This document shows, one piece after another, positions 44,432 through 53,900 of a DNA stretch of 64,000 bases; the stretch's first letter is position 1, and the number at the start of each line of letters is the position of its first letter. A program made the position numbers and the translations under genes. The notes beneath the pieces are model-generated. The model saw nothing but the letters and a program-made list of their open reading frames with translations, searched no databases and was not told the origin of the DNA. The stretch comes from JANNYA01 sp031422315 (GTDB lineage: Bacteria; Pseudomonadota; Gammaproteobacteria; Xanthomonadales; SZUA-5): contig JANOQN010000074.1 of NCBI GenBank assembly GCA_031422315.1, forward strand, positions 1 to 64,000, read 5' to 3'.

Positions 44432-45211
44432 CTAACGCTGCGCCAACAACAACTCGCCCTTAATCTCCAGTAAACGCGAGCCCGCAGGCGCATTGCCGTC
44501 AAGTATCGGCTGACCGACATATTCCAACGCGCGCAGCAGCTGGGGATCACTAGTGTTCGGAATGATGCGCACGTTTGAAGTGTAATTGAGCCCGACCAGC
44601 TCGAAGCTGCCGTTAACTTGCAGCGGTGGGTTAGCGCCGAGCGGAGCAATCGTGCCGGTAATGCGATCAGTGCCGCTCAGTGTAATCAGCACGCCGCCGA
44701 GCTTGGCATTCGCAGCGCCAGTAACGCCTGCATCCTCCCAAGCAATATCGCCAAGCGCGCGCAGCGGCCTGCCATCTGGCGCTATTTCAACTTCCGATAG
44801 TTTGACGTTCAATCGACCGGTTGGACGCAGCAAAGGAATACCTAGCGCGGGCGATAACCAGCCAGCATCTGCGTTAGCTGTTAGCTTGCTAATGACGAGT
44901 CGACCATCTTGCATGCGTTGCACGGTGGCGTTGAAGGTGTTTTCTTTTTCATTCAAGCTCACATTGAGTAGGGGCGCCATGCGAATAAGTGAGCCTGCGC
45001 TCAGCGTCCAATCTAGTGCGCCTAAAGCCACGCCGCGCACGCGCAGCTGCTTTGCTTTGCCATGCCACAGCGTACCTTCCACTTGCTCAAAGCTTAGCTC
45101 AGGATTGCCTTTACTCAACCAGCCCAGCGCCGCCGTTGCCGGAAAGGTTGCTAGCCCGATGAGCAAAATAAGCGCGATCAGCAACGACGCCAGCATGAGT
45201 TTCTTCAACAT
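44432..45211 (-). CDS. gspN: type II secretion system protein N (GspN) family
   Basis: This is a 259-residue protein with one N-terminal membrane anchor (residues 5-27) and a periplasmic beta-rich domain. SFEQVEGTLWHGKAKQLRV and ALGALDWTLSAGSLI are the family pattern (GTLWxG and LGxLxW). GspN is an accessory part of type II secretion in some bacteria and is usually inside a gsp operon. Here it begins 5 bp after the giant ATPase gene with no other gsp gene in sight. It may therefore be a relative serving the flotillin/ATPase system. Confidence 0.8.
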   Translation of the reverse strand: MLKKLMLASLLIALILLIGLATFPATAALGWLSKGNPELSFEQVEGTLWHGKAKQLRVRGVALGALDWTLSAGSLIRMAPLLNVSLNEKENTFNATVQRMQDGRLVISKLTANADAGWLSPALGIPLLRPTGRLNVKLSEVEIAPDGRPLRALGDIAWEDAGVTGAANAKLGGVLITLSGTDRITGTIAPLGANPPLQVNGSFELVGLNYTSNVRIIPNTSDPQLLRALEYVGQPILDGNAPAGSRLLEIKGELLLAQR

Positions 45212-45216
45212 TAGAC

Positions 45217-48200
45217 TTAAAATCCTTCGGTAGTCGGTTTGGCTTTTGGTTTTGCAACGGGCGCACCGGTTCGCTTTAACACGGCATCTAAATCAGTACG
45301 GATATTGCGCACATGATCCCAGGTGGCGTGATCGAGCGTCATCTTGTGGTGCATGGCTGACACCAGCGGCACCAGGGTTTCCTCGTACGATTTCACCAAG
45401 CGCTCAAACGCGGTATTGAGCGCGGCTGGTGTGTCCAGACTGGCTTTGACATGCGCATTGACCACCGGCGCTTTGGGCTCAGGCCTATTGGCAAAAGCCA
45501 TAAAATCACTGCGCAAACCTTCTAAAACGAGCGCGGCCTGCTTGAGTGCTGGCTGATCGCGCTGTTTTTCCAATTGCACGGCAATTTCAGATAGTAAGTT
45601 AGCTACTTTAGTGGCGCCATCGGAATGCTTGCCGCCTTGCAACAGCAGTCGGCGGAAGTTATCGCACAGTGATTCCCAGCGTTCGGCCTGCGTATCGGTC
45701 AGCGCACCTGAAATTCTGGCTAGCTTTAGCAAGTTTTCCTCTGCGCGCGCACCCAGCGTTTGTGCTTCGCCCCGGTAATGATCGGCGATTAAATCCCGCA
45801 GCTCATTTGGTTCCATCAAAGGCGATAGCTGCGCAGTCAGCTTGATCATATTGCGATAGCTGCCCTGCAATTTAAACGGTGGCTCGGTGCGGTAGGCGTC
45901 ATCTTGCGCGGCTGAGGCCACATAAGCCGCGTTGACTTTACTCAACACTTCCCGCACGTCGATCATGCGCTTGAGCACTTCAATGGCATCGTTTGCTTGC
46001 CTAAGCTCGCTCGGCAGCACGCCTTCGCCGCCGCCTGCGATGGTAATTGCGCTCAATACCGCCTCGCGACCCAGCTCACTAATGGCTGCGGTCAGCGAGT
46101 TAGACGTCATCGCGTTTTCTAAATAAGAATCATTGAACAAGGCTTCGCGCCCGCTCAGCACATCGCCTAAGTTGTACACATCGGCTCGGTTCGCCAGCAT
46201 ATCTGGGATGCGAAATACCTCACCCGATTCGGTGTATGGGTTACCAGCCATGACAATCGCAAAGCGCTTGCCGCGCAAATCCAGGCTGCGCGCACTGCCG
46301 TCGTCAATCGCATCAATGCGTCGCGTAGCATCGGAAAGTGAGATGAATTTTTGAAAAAACTCTGGATTCAGATGCTGGATGTCATCTAAATACAGCATGA
46401 CGTTATTGCCCATCAGCAAGCCTAAATTGAGCTTTTGCAGCTCCTCGGCCGCGCCTTTGTGGCTACACTGCGCTGGATCTAAGGACGTCACTTCATGGCC
46501 CAGCGTCGGGCCGTTGATGCGCACAAAAATCATGCCGAGCCGATCCGCCAGATATTCCATCAGCGTGGTTTTGCCATAGCCGGGTGGACTAATCAGCAAC
46601 AATAATCCAGAGCGATCTGGGCGCTGATCTTCCAGCGTGCCAATTTGTTTGGCTAAGTTATTACCAATGAGCGGCAAATACAGCTCGTCAATCAATCGAT
46701 TGCGCACGAAGCCCGCCATCGGCTTGGCTTCAAACTGCGATAAATTCAACACGCTGCGTCGCGCTTCCAACAGCCAATGCTTGGCCGCCGCATAGTCACG
46801 GAACAGCGCCATAGTGACGTCGCAAAAATAGCGCAAGCGCGCGTTAAATTCCGGCAGCCTGAGCGCTAATTTACCCTCGACAATTCGCCCGTGCTGCCCT
46901 AACAAACCGCTTACTTGCAAATCCAGCTCAGCGTTGACACGCTTGCAGGCAGGTGCCAGCAGCGCAATGGCCGCCGCTTCGATAGCCGTGTCAAATGGCA
47001 GCGTCAGCTGGGTTTGCACCAATTCCGTCAAAGTATGCAGGCGCTCACGCAGGCCGCCGCGCGCTGAGCGCAAAGCAGCAAGCAGCGCTTTGGGCAGCGC
47101 AGCTTCTAAATGCAGTGCGGCATCTTGCGCAAGCCCGAACACTGGAAATTCTGCATCTGATCCTAAAACCCGAACCACATGCTGGGCGCAAGCGGCAACG
47201 ACGCGCGCGTCAAACCCGAGTTCAGTTGCTAAGCTTTTCAGCTCAGCCATTTCGCGCTCAGATAGCAGCAGCTCGGCTTTCGGATTTGCCTGTAAAAGCA
47301 GCATGCGCGCTTGGCAAAGCGATTTGATTTCATCCAAACGATTGCTCAGCTGCTGCTGCACCCAGCACATGCCCAGCACGCGCGCAGTTGCAGGCACGAT
47401 GAGTTCACCGGCGAGCGCTAGCTTGGGCGCCATTGCGGCGAGTATCAACGCGGCATCGAAGTCATGAATGCCGCGCTGATAATCTTCCGCCGGGCGCTCA
47501 GCGGCAAAACGGGCAACTTGCTCTAGGCGCGCATCAAAACTCAAGCCGGGCTCGTTCGCACGCTGCTGGCTCATGCACAAAAACGCCAGCGTCTCACCGC
47601 GATAGACCTGCACGGATTCACTTACCAACGTTTGCCCAGTCAGCGCGCTGTAGCGCTCGGCGTCGTCAATTTGGATTGCGCGGCGATAGTCGGTGCCGCT
47701 AATGACCAGCGCCAGGCCGTTTGGCTCATGCACGATGGCCAGCTCAATTTGGCGATTCGCAACGGTAAATCGGTGTTTGCCTAATTTGAGCGATTGGCCA
47801 TCAGTGCCGAGCTCAGCGCGATCTCGCAAATCGCGCAGTGCGGCCTCTTTCGCGCTTTTCATGCGGCCGCTTAGCTCATCTGCGAGTACGGCTTCATCAA
47901 GTTGGCGCAGCTGCTCGATCTGCGCACGGGCGCGATCAATCAGCGGATCGGAGGCAAAAAACGCCTGCAGTGCGCCCATGTCGGTCAGCTTTAACAGCCG
48001 TTTCGGAAGGCTTTCGAAGGTTCGTAAAATGCCGGTTTTGAGCGTTTGCACACGCACATCGCGCTCGGCACGCAGCTGTTCGCGCCTGGATCCTAGCGCC
48101 TCTAACACTGCTTCGCGGCGCTGGCTCAGCGCATCAGCAAACTGCGCTTGCTGGCCAAATTTGCCGTCCAGCTCATTGAGCTGATTCAGCAGCCGCGCCT

Positions 48201-50349
48201 GCGCTTCATCAATACCGGCAATGCTGACTGCGCGCCCGAGCGCGGAAAACTGCGCCTGCTCAAATACCGTCAGCTGGGCTTGAAATTCAGCGCTCAACTC
48301 ACGCGTCAGCAGCTCGACGCGTAAATTACCGGCACTGGCGCGCAGGCGATTGACCTCAGAAAACAGTTTGCTGGTCGATTCCAGCAGCTTGGCTCTGGCC
48401 AATGGATCGCTTTGCTCAAAGCCTGTAATCAGCTCGGTTAAGCCCTCTAAGGATTCAGCCAGCTCGTCCAAACTGGCTTCAATCGGTTTGAGCGCCACGC
48501 TACTTTTTGCCGATTGCAACTCGGTGCCAGCCTTTTGCAGCCCAGTTTGCAGGCTTTGAAACGCCGCTGGTTCCGAGAAAAATTTGATCGCGCGCTCGCC
48601 GACCCGCAGCTGCTCATCTTTGAGCTGTTGCTCAATCGGCAGCAATAGCGCTTTATCTACATGCGGCAGTTCGCTTAAGGACAGCACATCGCCGCGCTTG
48701 CGTTTTAGGCTGCGAATCGCTTCGGTAAAGTCATCTGGCTTTTGCCACAAAAAGCCCGCTACTTTGCTCAAAAGCTCACGCGTAGATGTCGCTACACGGT
48801 TAATTTCCTGCGCGGCGCGCTGTTTGAGCGCATCGAGCTGGGCAAACGCTTCAAGTGCGGCTTTGCCAGTGCGGCTAAGTGCAAGCACGTCGGCCTGCAG
48901 CGCGAAGGCTTCAGGCTCAGCCAGCCAGGTGTAGCCATCGGCGCACTTTTGCCCGAGCTTCAAAAGACGCTCGTAATCGGCTAGCGTTTTGGCGTCACTG
49001 GCAATTTGCACCAGCAAGCGTAAGTCCGCCAGCGCGCGCACCAGCGTGGCATTGCCGGTGCGTGAGAGCAGATTTTGCGGCTGCTTTTTAGTCTTATCGT
49101 TGCCCCTATCACTATCAAAATCCGCATCCGCAAACGGCGTGCGCCACAGCTGCATGGTGTGCAGGCGCGCCGCTTCACCTGATTCCGGCACAAATACCAA
49201 AATACGGCCATCGGCAAAGCGCGCGTAGCCGCTGCCGAAAATCGGCGTGCCGGCCGCGCGGTCGATTAAGTTGTAAGGTAATAAAGCATATTCACCGGCC
49301 TGTTCGGCATAAAAAACGTACAGCACATCTTCGCCGTTCGGCGCTTTTAGAACGCGCTTGAGCCGAAACCTAGAAAAGTCCTGACCTATCTCAGAAAAGC
49401 GCTTGGTATCGCCGGATTCCAATGCGTAGCCACCGGGAAATACCAAGCCGTGATCTTCTGGCAATTGCGCCGCGCTCAAACCCAGCTCGTCAATACGCTG
49501 CACGCTGCGCAGCCGCTTGTTATAAAGCAAGTAGCGAAAATCAGGCTCACGATAGGGCTTAATTTTCAGCACGATTTGATGCTTCAACACGGCGAAATAA
49601 ATTTCCGCATCGGCCAGTGCTTGGGTTTTATCAACCACCGGTTCGCTGAAAATGCCGAGCCCAGAATCGGTATTGTTCTCAACTTTGATGGTTAGATCGC
49701 CACCGACAGTTTCGACAAACACCGTGTCTTGAATATTGATATGCGGGTGCCGACCGGCAACGTGCATTTCCCGGGTCGCCTGCTGCCACTCAAAATCGTG
49801 CGTCGGCGGCAATACGTGATCGCGTTCGCCGCGGTTGTCGATATAGCTCAGCCCACCATCTTTGGCTAAGGCAAAGCGAAATACCCGCTTATCGGTGCTG
49901 TTTGAGCCAGTACGAAAAATCAGCAGCAAGCGATCATTGATCACCCGAAGTTGATCGAGCGTAGTCTGCTTGTAGTAGGTCAGCAGTTCCTTAAAGTCTG
50001 CGGCAAAGCGCGGCTCACTTAAAAAACTACCCGCTATCGTCACCGGGACTAGCTCGGTATCTTCCGCTTGCCCCAAGCGATATAGCGCAAACATATCCGC
50101 GATTTGGGTTTCGCTTTTGAGCCCCATAAACACGTTGTACCCGAGCAGCAGCAAATTGCCGGCCCGCACCACATCACGCGCGACACAGTTGTTGTCAGTG
50201 CGCGCGCTTAGCCTGGCAATCTGTTTGGGCTCAATACGCCCGAACAGCTTGAGCCGCTCGGCGTTGAGCTGTTCGCTTTTGATTTTGAGCTGCTGCGCCC
50301 CCGTTTGCAGGCGCTTGCGCAGTAGGTCGAATGACGCTTGATCGCTCAT
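45217..50349 (-). CDS. giant AAA+ ATPase, 'DNA repair ATPase' (DUF3686-type) family
   Basis: This is a 1710-residue cytoplasmic protein. The N-terminal 430 residues (LLLLGYNVFMGLKSETQIAD) are beta-rich and match the start of proteins annotated as DNA repair ATPases. Residues about 450-900 are long helices, probably coiled coil. One AAA+ module follows: Walker A SPPGYGKTTL with Lys1260, Walker B MLYLDDIQ with Asp1322/Asp1323, and sensor region AIVMAGNPYTESG. The 'DNA repair' name is historical and I see no nucleic-acid motif. Its neighbours are a flotillin, an OB-fold membrane protein and a PspA-like protein, which points to membrane remodelling. The gene starts 16 bp after the flotillin stop, and GspN follows 5 bp later. 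Confidence 0.85.
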   Translation of the reverse strand: MSDQASFDLLRKRLQTGAQQLKIKSEQLNAERLKLFGRIEPKQIARLSARTDNNCVARDVVRAGNLLLLGYNVFMGLKSETQIADMFALYRLGQAEDTELVPVTIAGSFLSEPRFAADFKELLTYYKQTTLDQLRVINDRLLLIFRTGSNSTDKRVFRFALAKDGGLSYIDNRGERDHVLPPTHDFEWQQATREMHVAGRHPHINIQDTVFVETVGGDLTIKVENNTDSGLGIFSEPVVDKTQALADAEIYFAVLKHQIVLKIKPYREPDFRYLLYNKRLRSVQRIDELGLSAAQLPEDHGLVFPGGYALESGDTKRFSEIGQDFSRFRLKRVLKAPNGEDVLYVFYAEQAGEYALLPYNLIDRAAGTPIFGSGYARFADGRILVFVPESGEAARLHTMQLWRTPFADADFDSDRGNDKTKKQPQNLLSRTGNATLVRALADLRLLVQIASDAKTLADYERLLKLGQKCADGYTWLAEPEAFALQADVLALSRTGKAALEAFAQLDALKQRAAQEINRVATSTRELLSKVAGFLWQKPDDFTEAIRSLKRKRGDVLSLSELPHVDKALLLPIEQQLKDEQLRVGERAIKFFSEPAAFQSLQTGLQKAGTELQSAKSSVALKPIEASLDELAESLEGLTELITGFEQSDPLARAKLLESTSKLFSEVNRLRASAGNLRVELLTRELSAEFQAQLTVFEQAQFSALGRAVSIAGIDEAQARLLNQLNELDGKFGQQAQFADALSQRREAVLEALGSRREQLRAERDVRVQTLKTGILRTFESLPKRLLKLTDMGALQAFFASDPLIDRARAQIEQLRQLDEAVLADELSGRMKSAKEAALRDLRDRAELGTDGQSLKLGKHRFTVANRQIELAIVHEPNGLALVISGTDYRRAIQIDDAERYSALTGQTLVSESVQVYRGETLAFLCMSQQRANEPGLSFDARLEQVARFAAERPAEDYQRGIHDFDAALILAAMAPKLALAGELIVPATARVLGMCWVQQQLSNRLDEIKSLCQARMLLLQANPKAELLLSEREMAELKSLATELGFDARVVAACAQHVVRVLGSDAEFPVFGLAQDAALHLEAALPKALLAALRSARGGLRERLHTLTELVQTQLTLPFDTAIEAAAIALLAPACKRVNAELDLQVSGLLGQHGRIVEGKLALRLPEFNARLRYFCDVTMALFRDYAAAKHWLLEARRSVLNLSQFEAKPMAGFVRNRLIDELYLPLIGNNLAKQIGTLEDQRPDRSGLLLLISPPGYGKTTLMEYLADRLGMIFVRINGPTLGHEVTSLDPAQCSHKGAAEELQKLNLGLLMGNNVMLYLDDIQHLNPEFFQKFISLSDATRRIDAIDDGSARSLDLRGKRFAIVMAGNPYTESGEVFRIPDMLANRADVYNLGDVLSGREALFNDSYLENAMTSNSLTAAISELGREAVLSAITIAGGGEGVLPSELRQANDAIEVLKRMIDVREVLSKVNAAYVASAAQDDAYRTEPPFKLQGSYRNMIKLTAQLSPLMEPNELRDLIADHYRGEAQTLGARAEENLLKLARISGALTDTQAERWESLCDNFRRLLLQGGKHSDGATKVANLLSEIAVQLEKQRDQPALKQAALVLEGLRSDFMAFANRPEPKAPVVNAHVKASLDTPAALNTAFERLVKSYEETLVPLVSAMHHKMTLDHATWDHVRNIRTDLDAVLKRTGAPVAKPKAKPTTEGF

Positions 50350-50365
50350 CGGTAGTTACCCTGCG

Positions 50366-52522
50366 CTATTTCGAGGGCTTCAGAGCACTCTGCTTGCGCG
50401 CATCGGAGCTGCTCGCGGCCGCTAAAATATCGCTCAGATCCCCATTTTCTTGCAGCTTTTTCAGCGCGTTGACCAGCGTTAAATCGCGCGCCGAAGCAGC
50501 GGATGAACCCAGCGCAGCAATCAGCGCCTGCGCGTCATCCACCAGCACGCGCGAGCCATCCTGATAGCCCTTGCTGGCATGCGTCAGCAGCTCACTTGCG
50601 CCGACCGTGGCGTCAATTCCGCGCCCAATCGATAGGCTGCGCATGAAGCGCTCGAAGAACTCGCCGTCACCACCGACGATCTCGAGCTTGGCCTGTTTGA
50701 GCGCTTGGCCCAGCACGGAGGCCTGTTCGCCAGCAATAATTTGCTGCGAATCGAGCGCCTTGATGCGCTGAATGTGCGCATAGTCCATTTGCATGCGCTG
50801 CTCTTCGTGCGCACGGATTTCCGGGCTCATCGCGGTCATGGCGTCGAACTTTTCCCGCAGGCCTTTGGATTCTGAGGCAAAGCGCGCGGCCGTGGCTGAT
50901 GCATCCGCTTCGCCCAGTAATTTGCGTCCTGAGGCTTCCGCTGCCAGCTTTTGTCCGAGCGCATCGGCAATCGCGGTTCCCTGCTTAGCCACGGCTTCGG
51001 CGTCGGCAATTTTACCACTGGCTTCCGCGCCCATTTTCAATCGTAGTGAACCGGCTTCGGCTTCGCCCATTTTGAGCAACGCATCCGCGTCAGCTTCTTT
51101 GATTTTCGCGCGCACCAGGCCTTCTTTTTCGTTCGCATCGGCCTGCGCGAGCTGCACTCTGGCCTGCGCTAAACCGCTCGCCGCGCTCATCGCTTCGATG
51201 CCTTCAGCCTCGCGTTTTTTCGATTCTGCCGCTTTCGAAGCCACCACCAAACGCGCATCAGCCATTGTAAGCTCCTGATTCGCTTGATGTTTCGCGCGCT
51301 GCTCGTCCGCTTCGGCTAGTTTGACATCGGCGATGTATTTTTGCTCCGCCTCACCCTGCGCCAGCACCACGGTGGCTTTGCGAGTGCGTTCGGCATCGGC
51401 AATCGCGCGAATATCTTTGATGGCCTCTTCTTGCTCGGCGACGGTGCGTTCCACCACAATACGCTCGCGAATCACATCGGCAATTGCCTTGCGCTGCACT
51501 TCTAATTGCTTATCGCGCTCAATTTCTTGCAGCGCCACTTCGCGTTCGCGATCTACCACTTCAAGTTTGCGCGCACGTATAACTTTTTCTTCTTCAATCG
51601 CCACTGCACGCAGGCGATTGTTTTCCGCAACCTGCGTTTCGCGCTTTAGATTTTCAGTTTGCACCGCCAAAACTTGATCGGTGGAAATGCGCGCCAGCTC
51701 GCTTTTAGCGCGCTCTTCCTGCTGCACTTTTGCCGCTTCCGCATCTTCCCGGGCTTTGTTGACGCCAATCTCGCGCTGTTGACTTGCGAGTGCAAACGCC
51801 TGCTGGCGATCTAGCTCCATGATGGCTTCGGAGGTTTCCACGTCTTTCTTTTTGATGCGCATTTCTTCATCACGCCGGAACACGTTGGTGCGGATGTGCT
51901 CCTCGGCGGTCAGCTCGGTAATTTTCTTGATGCCCTGCGCGTCTAAAATATTATTCGGATCAAGCATTTCCAGCGGCGTTTGCTCGATGTAGTCAATCGC
52001 GGCATCCTCTAAGTGATAGCCGGATAAGTCTTGCCCAATTTGGCGAATAATTTCATCCCGGAAGCGATCCCGCGCCTGATACAAATCAACAAAATCCATC
52101 GACTTACCGACGGTTTTCAACGCTTCAGAAAATTTCGCAGAGAATAAATTTTCAAGCGTTTCCTGATGCGAAGCGCGCTCACAGCCGATCGCTTGCGCAA
52201 CGCGCAGCACATCCTCGACGGATTTGTTGACCCGCACGAAAAACTTCACCTTGATATCGGCACGGATATTGTCTTTGCAAATCAAGCCTTCCTTGCCAAA
52301 GCGATCAATCTCAATCGTCTTGAGTGAGATGTCCATTACCTCACAGCGGTGCAGGATCGGAATCACCATTTTGCCGGTAAAAGTCACGTCCGGCTCGGTA
52401 CGCATGGTGTTGACGATCATCGCCTGACCCTGCTCAATCGTTCGGTAGAACTTGGCAAGCATCGCCAGAAACCCGAAAAGTATGAGTACGCCAATAACTA
52501 CAATAATGATAAAAGTTGTCAT
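50366..52522 (-). CDS. flotillin (YqiK-type SPFH/band 7 protein)
   Basis: This is a 718-residue membrane protein. One N-terminal membrane segment (TFIIIVVIGVLILFGFLAML) is followed by the SPFH domain (residues 25-210, KTIEIDRFGKEGLICKDNI, VDLYQARDRFRDEI) and a very long Ala/Glu-rich coiled coil with the flotillin repeats EAEAGSLRLKMG and AEASGKIADAEA. Flotillins oligomerise to organise membrane domains. E. coli YqiK pairs with YqiJ in the same order as here. The gene lies 67 bp after the OB-fold gene, a gap without an obvious promoter. Confidence 0.95.
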   Translation of the reverse strand: MTTFIIIVVIGVLILFGFLAMLAKFYRTIEQGQAMIVNTMRTEPDVTFTGKMVIPILHRCEVMDISLKTIEIDRFGKEGLICKDNIRADIKVKFFVRVNKSVEDVLRVAQAIGCERASHQETLENLFSAKFSEALKTVGKSMDFVDLYQARDRFRDEIIRQIGQDLSGYHLEDAAIDYIEQTPLEMLDPNNILDAQGIKKITELTAEEHIRTNVFRRDEEMRIKKKDVETSEAIMELDRQQAFALASQQREIGVNKAREDAEAAKVQQEERAKSELARISTDQVLAVQTENLKRETQVAENNRLRAVAIEEEKVIRARKLEVVDREREVALQEIERDKQLEVQRKAIADVIRERIVVERTVAEQEEAIKDIRAIADAERTRKATVVLAQGEAEQKYIADVKLAEADEQRAKHQANQELTMADARLVVASKAAESKKREAEGIEAMSAASGLAQARVQLAQADANEKEGLVRAKIKEADADALLKMGEAEAGSLRLKMGAEASGKIADAEAVAKQGTAIADALGQKLAAEASGRKLLGEADASATAARFASESKGLREKFDAMTAMSPEIRAHEEQRMQMDYAHIQRIKALDSQQIIAGEQASVLGQALKQAKLEIVGGDGEFFERFMRSLSIGRGIDATVGASELLTHASKGYQDGSRVLVDDAQALIAALGSSAASARDLTLVNALKKLQENGDLSDILAAASSSDARKQSALKPSK

Positions 52523-52589
52523 CGTTTTTTCCTGTTAGAAGTGCTTTCTTCGTTAAAAAGTTTTCGGAAATTTGCTTAAAGCGGAGGCA

Positions 52590-53258
52590 TTAACTGAGCG
52601 GCTTTGGCTGATACGCCTCAACCTCATAACGCTGCCGCACTTCATCAAAGCTGAGTATCAGCGCACTTGATCCGCGTACCAATTCATTTGGCGCAGTGGC
52701 ATACACCGCCACCACAATCGGGCTGCCATCCGTGCGCACTTCGGCTTGACCAAATTTTTCGTCAACGTTTGAAGTCGTGACTTTGCAGACGCTGCCAATC
52801 AAATCGAGCTTGCGAGCCAGCCCGCCTTGAACTGCAAAAATCGGTTTGAGTGGCCGCACGCAGTGCCCGGCAATTGGCAGCGCCAGCGCCAAACACATCA
52901 GCAAACCCACGCTGCCGCTAATCCAACTTAATCCGCCCGCTGCTCCCGGCATGCTTGGCAAAACATGTTGCTGCAGCAAAATCGTCAGCACCCACCAGAA
53001 AAACACTATCGAGCTGATCACGACCGAAAACGGCAAGCGATCAAAGCCGAGCGCCACCAGCATATCGGGCGTGCCATGCGCATCGTCATGCAGCCCATCC
53101 GGGCCATCGTGGTGTAAATCCACGTGCCAATCTGGGCCTACGTGATCTAAATCCAGCACACCGACAATCGACAGCAGCCAAAAGATCAAAACAATGCCCA
53201 TCAAGGCCGAAGGAATCAGGCCTGGAAATAGCGTAATGCTGGCAATAAATGCATCCAT
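52590..53258 (-). CDS. YqiJ/NfeD-like OB-fold inner-membrane protein with His/Asp-rich loop
   Basis: This is a 222-residue protein. Membrane segments lie near residues 12-34, 73-97 and 108-128; a C-terminal OB-fold-like domain (GLARKLDLIGSVCKVTTSNV, KFGQAEVR, ALILSFDE) extends to the end. Such proteins partner flotillins. Between segments 1 and 2, residues 36-61 contain six His and eight Asp, a possible metal- or proton-sensing loop. The ATG overlaps the stop of the preceding PspA-like gene by one base (TGATG). Confidence 0.85.
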   Translation of the reverse strand: MDAFIASITLFPGLIPSALMGIVLIFWLLSIVGVLDLDHVGPDWHVDLHHDGPDGLHDDAHGTPDMLVALGFDRLPFSVVISSIVFFWWVLTILLQQHVLPSMPGAAGGLSWISGSVGLLMCLALALPIAGHCVRPLKPIFAVQGGLARKLDLIGSVCKVTTSNVDEKFGQAEVRTDGSPIVVAVYATAPNELVRGSSALILSFDEVRQRYEVEAYQPKPLS

Positions 53259-53623
53259 CAGGGTTTGGGTTCTCGTTTAAGGTCAGTGCCGGGCTTGCCG
53301 GATGTTAGCGCGGACTTGATACGGCTGTGTACCTTAGAAAGTTGATTTGCGTGCGCGTCGAACGATTTTGCAGTTTCCTGCGCATGCGCAAACTGGCTAA
53401 TGTCCGCAACATGATCCGGCTTGCCAGCAATCAACGCATTTTGCAGCTTTTCCGCGCGCCGTTTGGCTGCTTGCGCCTTTGCTAGTGCGGCTTGCAGCTC
53501 GGTTTCGACGCGTTTCAAGAGCGCCTGCGCTTGGCTTGCGGAAAGTTGAGCGGCTTCGGCTTCAGTGATATCGCTGGTTAAATCGGCTTTAACGCTCGCC
53601 AGCATTCGATTAAACCAACGCAT
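53258..53623 (-). CDS. short coiled-coil protein, PspA/IM30-like (first gene of flotillin operon)
   Basis: This is a 121-residue protein starting MRWFNRMLASVKADL, an amphipathic N-terminus like that of PspA (MGIFSRLSDI). A Glu/Ala/Lys-rich coiled coil follows (QALLKRVETELQAALAKAQA). It is half the length of PspA. The start at 53623 is chosen over a TTG at 53668 because it gives this N-terminus. It is coupled to the OB-fold gene by TGATG. The PspA relationship is inferred from pattern and context; an unrelated coiled coil is possible. Confidence 0.65.
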   Translation of the reverse strand: MRWFNRMLASVKADLTSDITEAEAAQLSASQAQALLKRVETELQAALAKAQAAKRRAEKLQNALIAGKPDHVADISQFAHAQETAKSFDAHANQLSKVHSRIKSALTSGKPGTDLKREPKP

Positions 53624-53720
53624 TTTGGATTTCGTCTCAAGCGCTGCGCAAAAACCAGCGATTCCCAATATTTAACGCACAGCGGAAGTTCTGCGCGTGC
53701 CACTAGACATGGCGTTTTTG

Positions 53721-53761
53721 CCAAAAGGGTTTGCATCATCGCCGCTTGCCGCTAAGCTCGG
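53721..53761. repeat. 41-bp direct repeat, left copy
   Basis: The 41 bases beginning CCAAAAGGGTTTGCATCA and ending CCGCTAAGCTCGG match 58354-58394 at 39 positions, in the same orientation. The copies bracket the three genes at 53901-58257. This left copy lies in the 277-bp divergent region between the flotillin operon and the block. Confidence 0.85.
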
Positions 53762-53900
53762 ATCAACTGGAGCGCAGCAAAACATTCATGACGATTTCCG
53801 TCCAAGCTATAGTCGCTTAACAGTAAATTTCAGTTGCAAATGACGCTGAGTTCGGCGCAAGCTCGTCAGCGAAACGTCTTGACTGTCACTGGAACAACCG

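Noticed and set aside
46934..47467. 177-codon plus-strand ORF opposite the giant ATPase gene
   Set aside because: Its Ser/Ala-rich content is typical of the antisense frame of a helical protein; the ATPase frame is continuous there.
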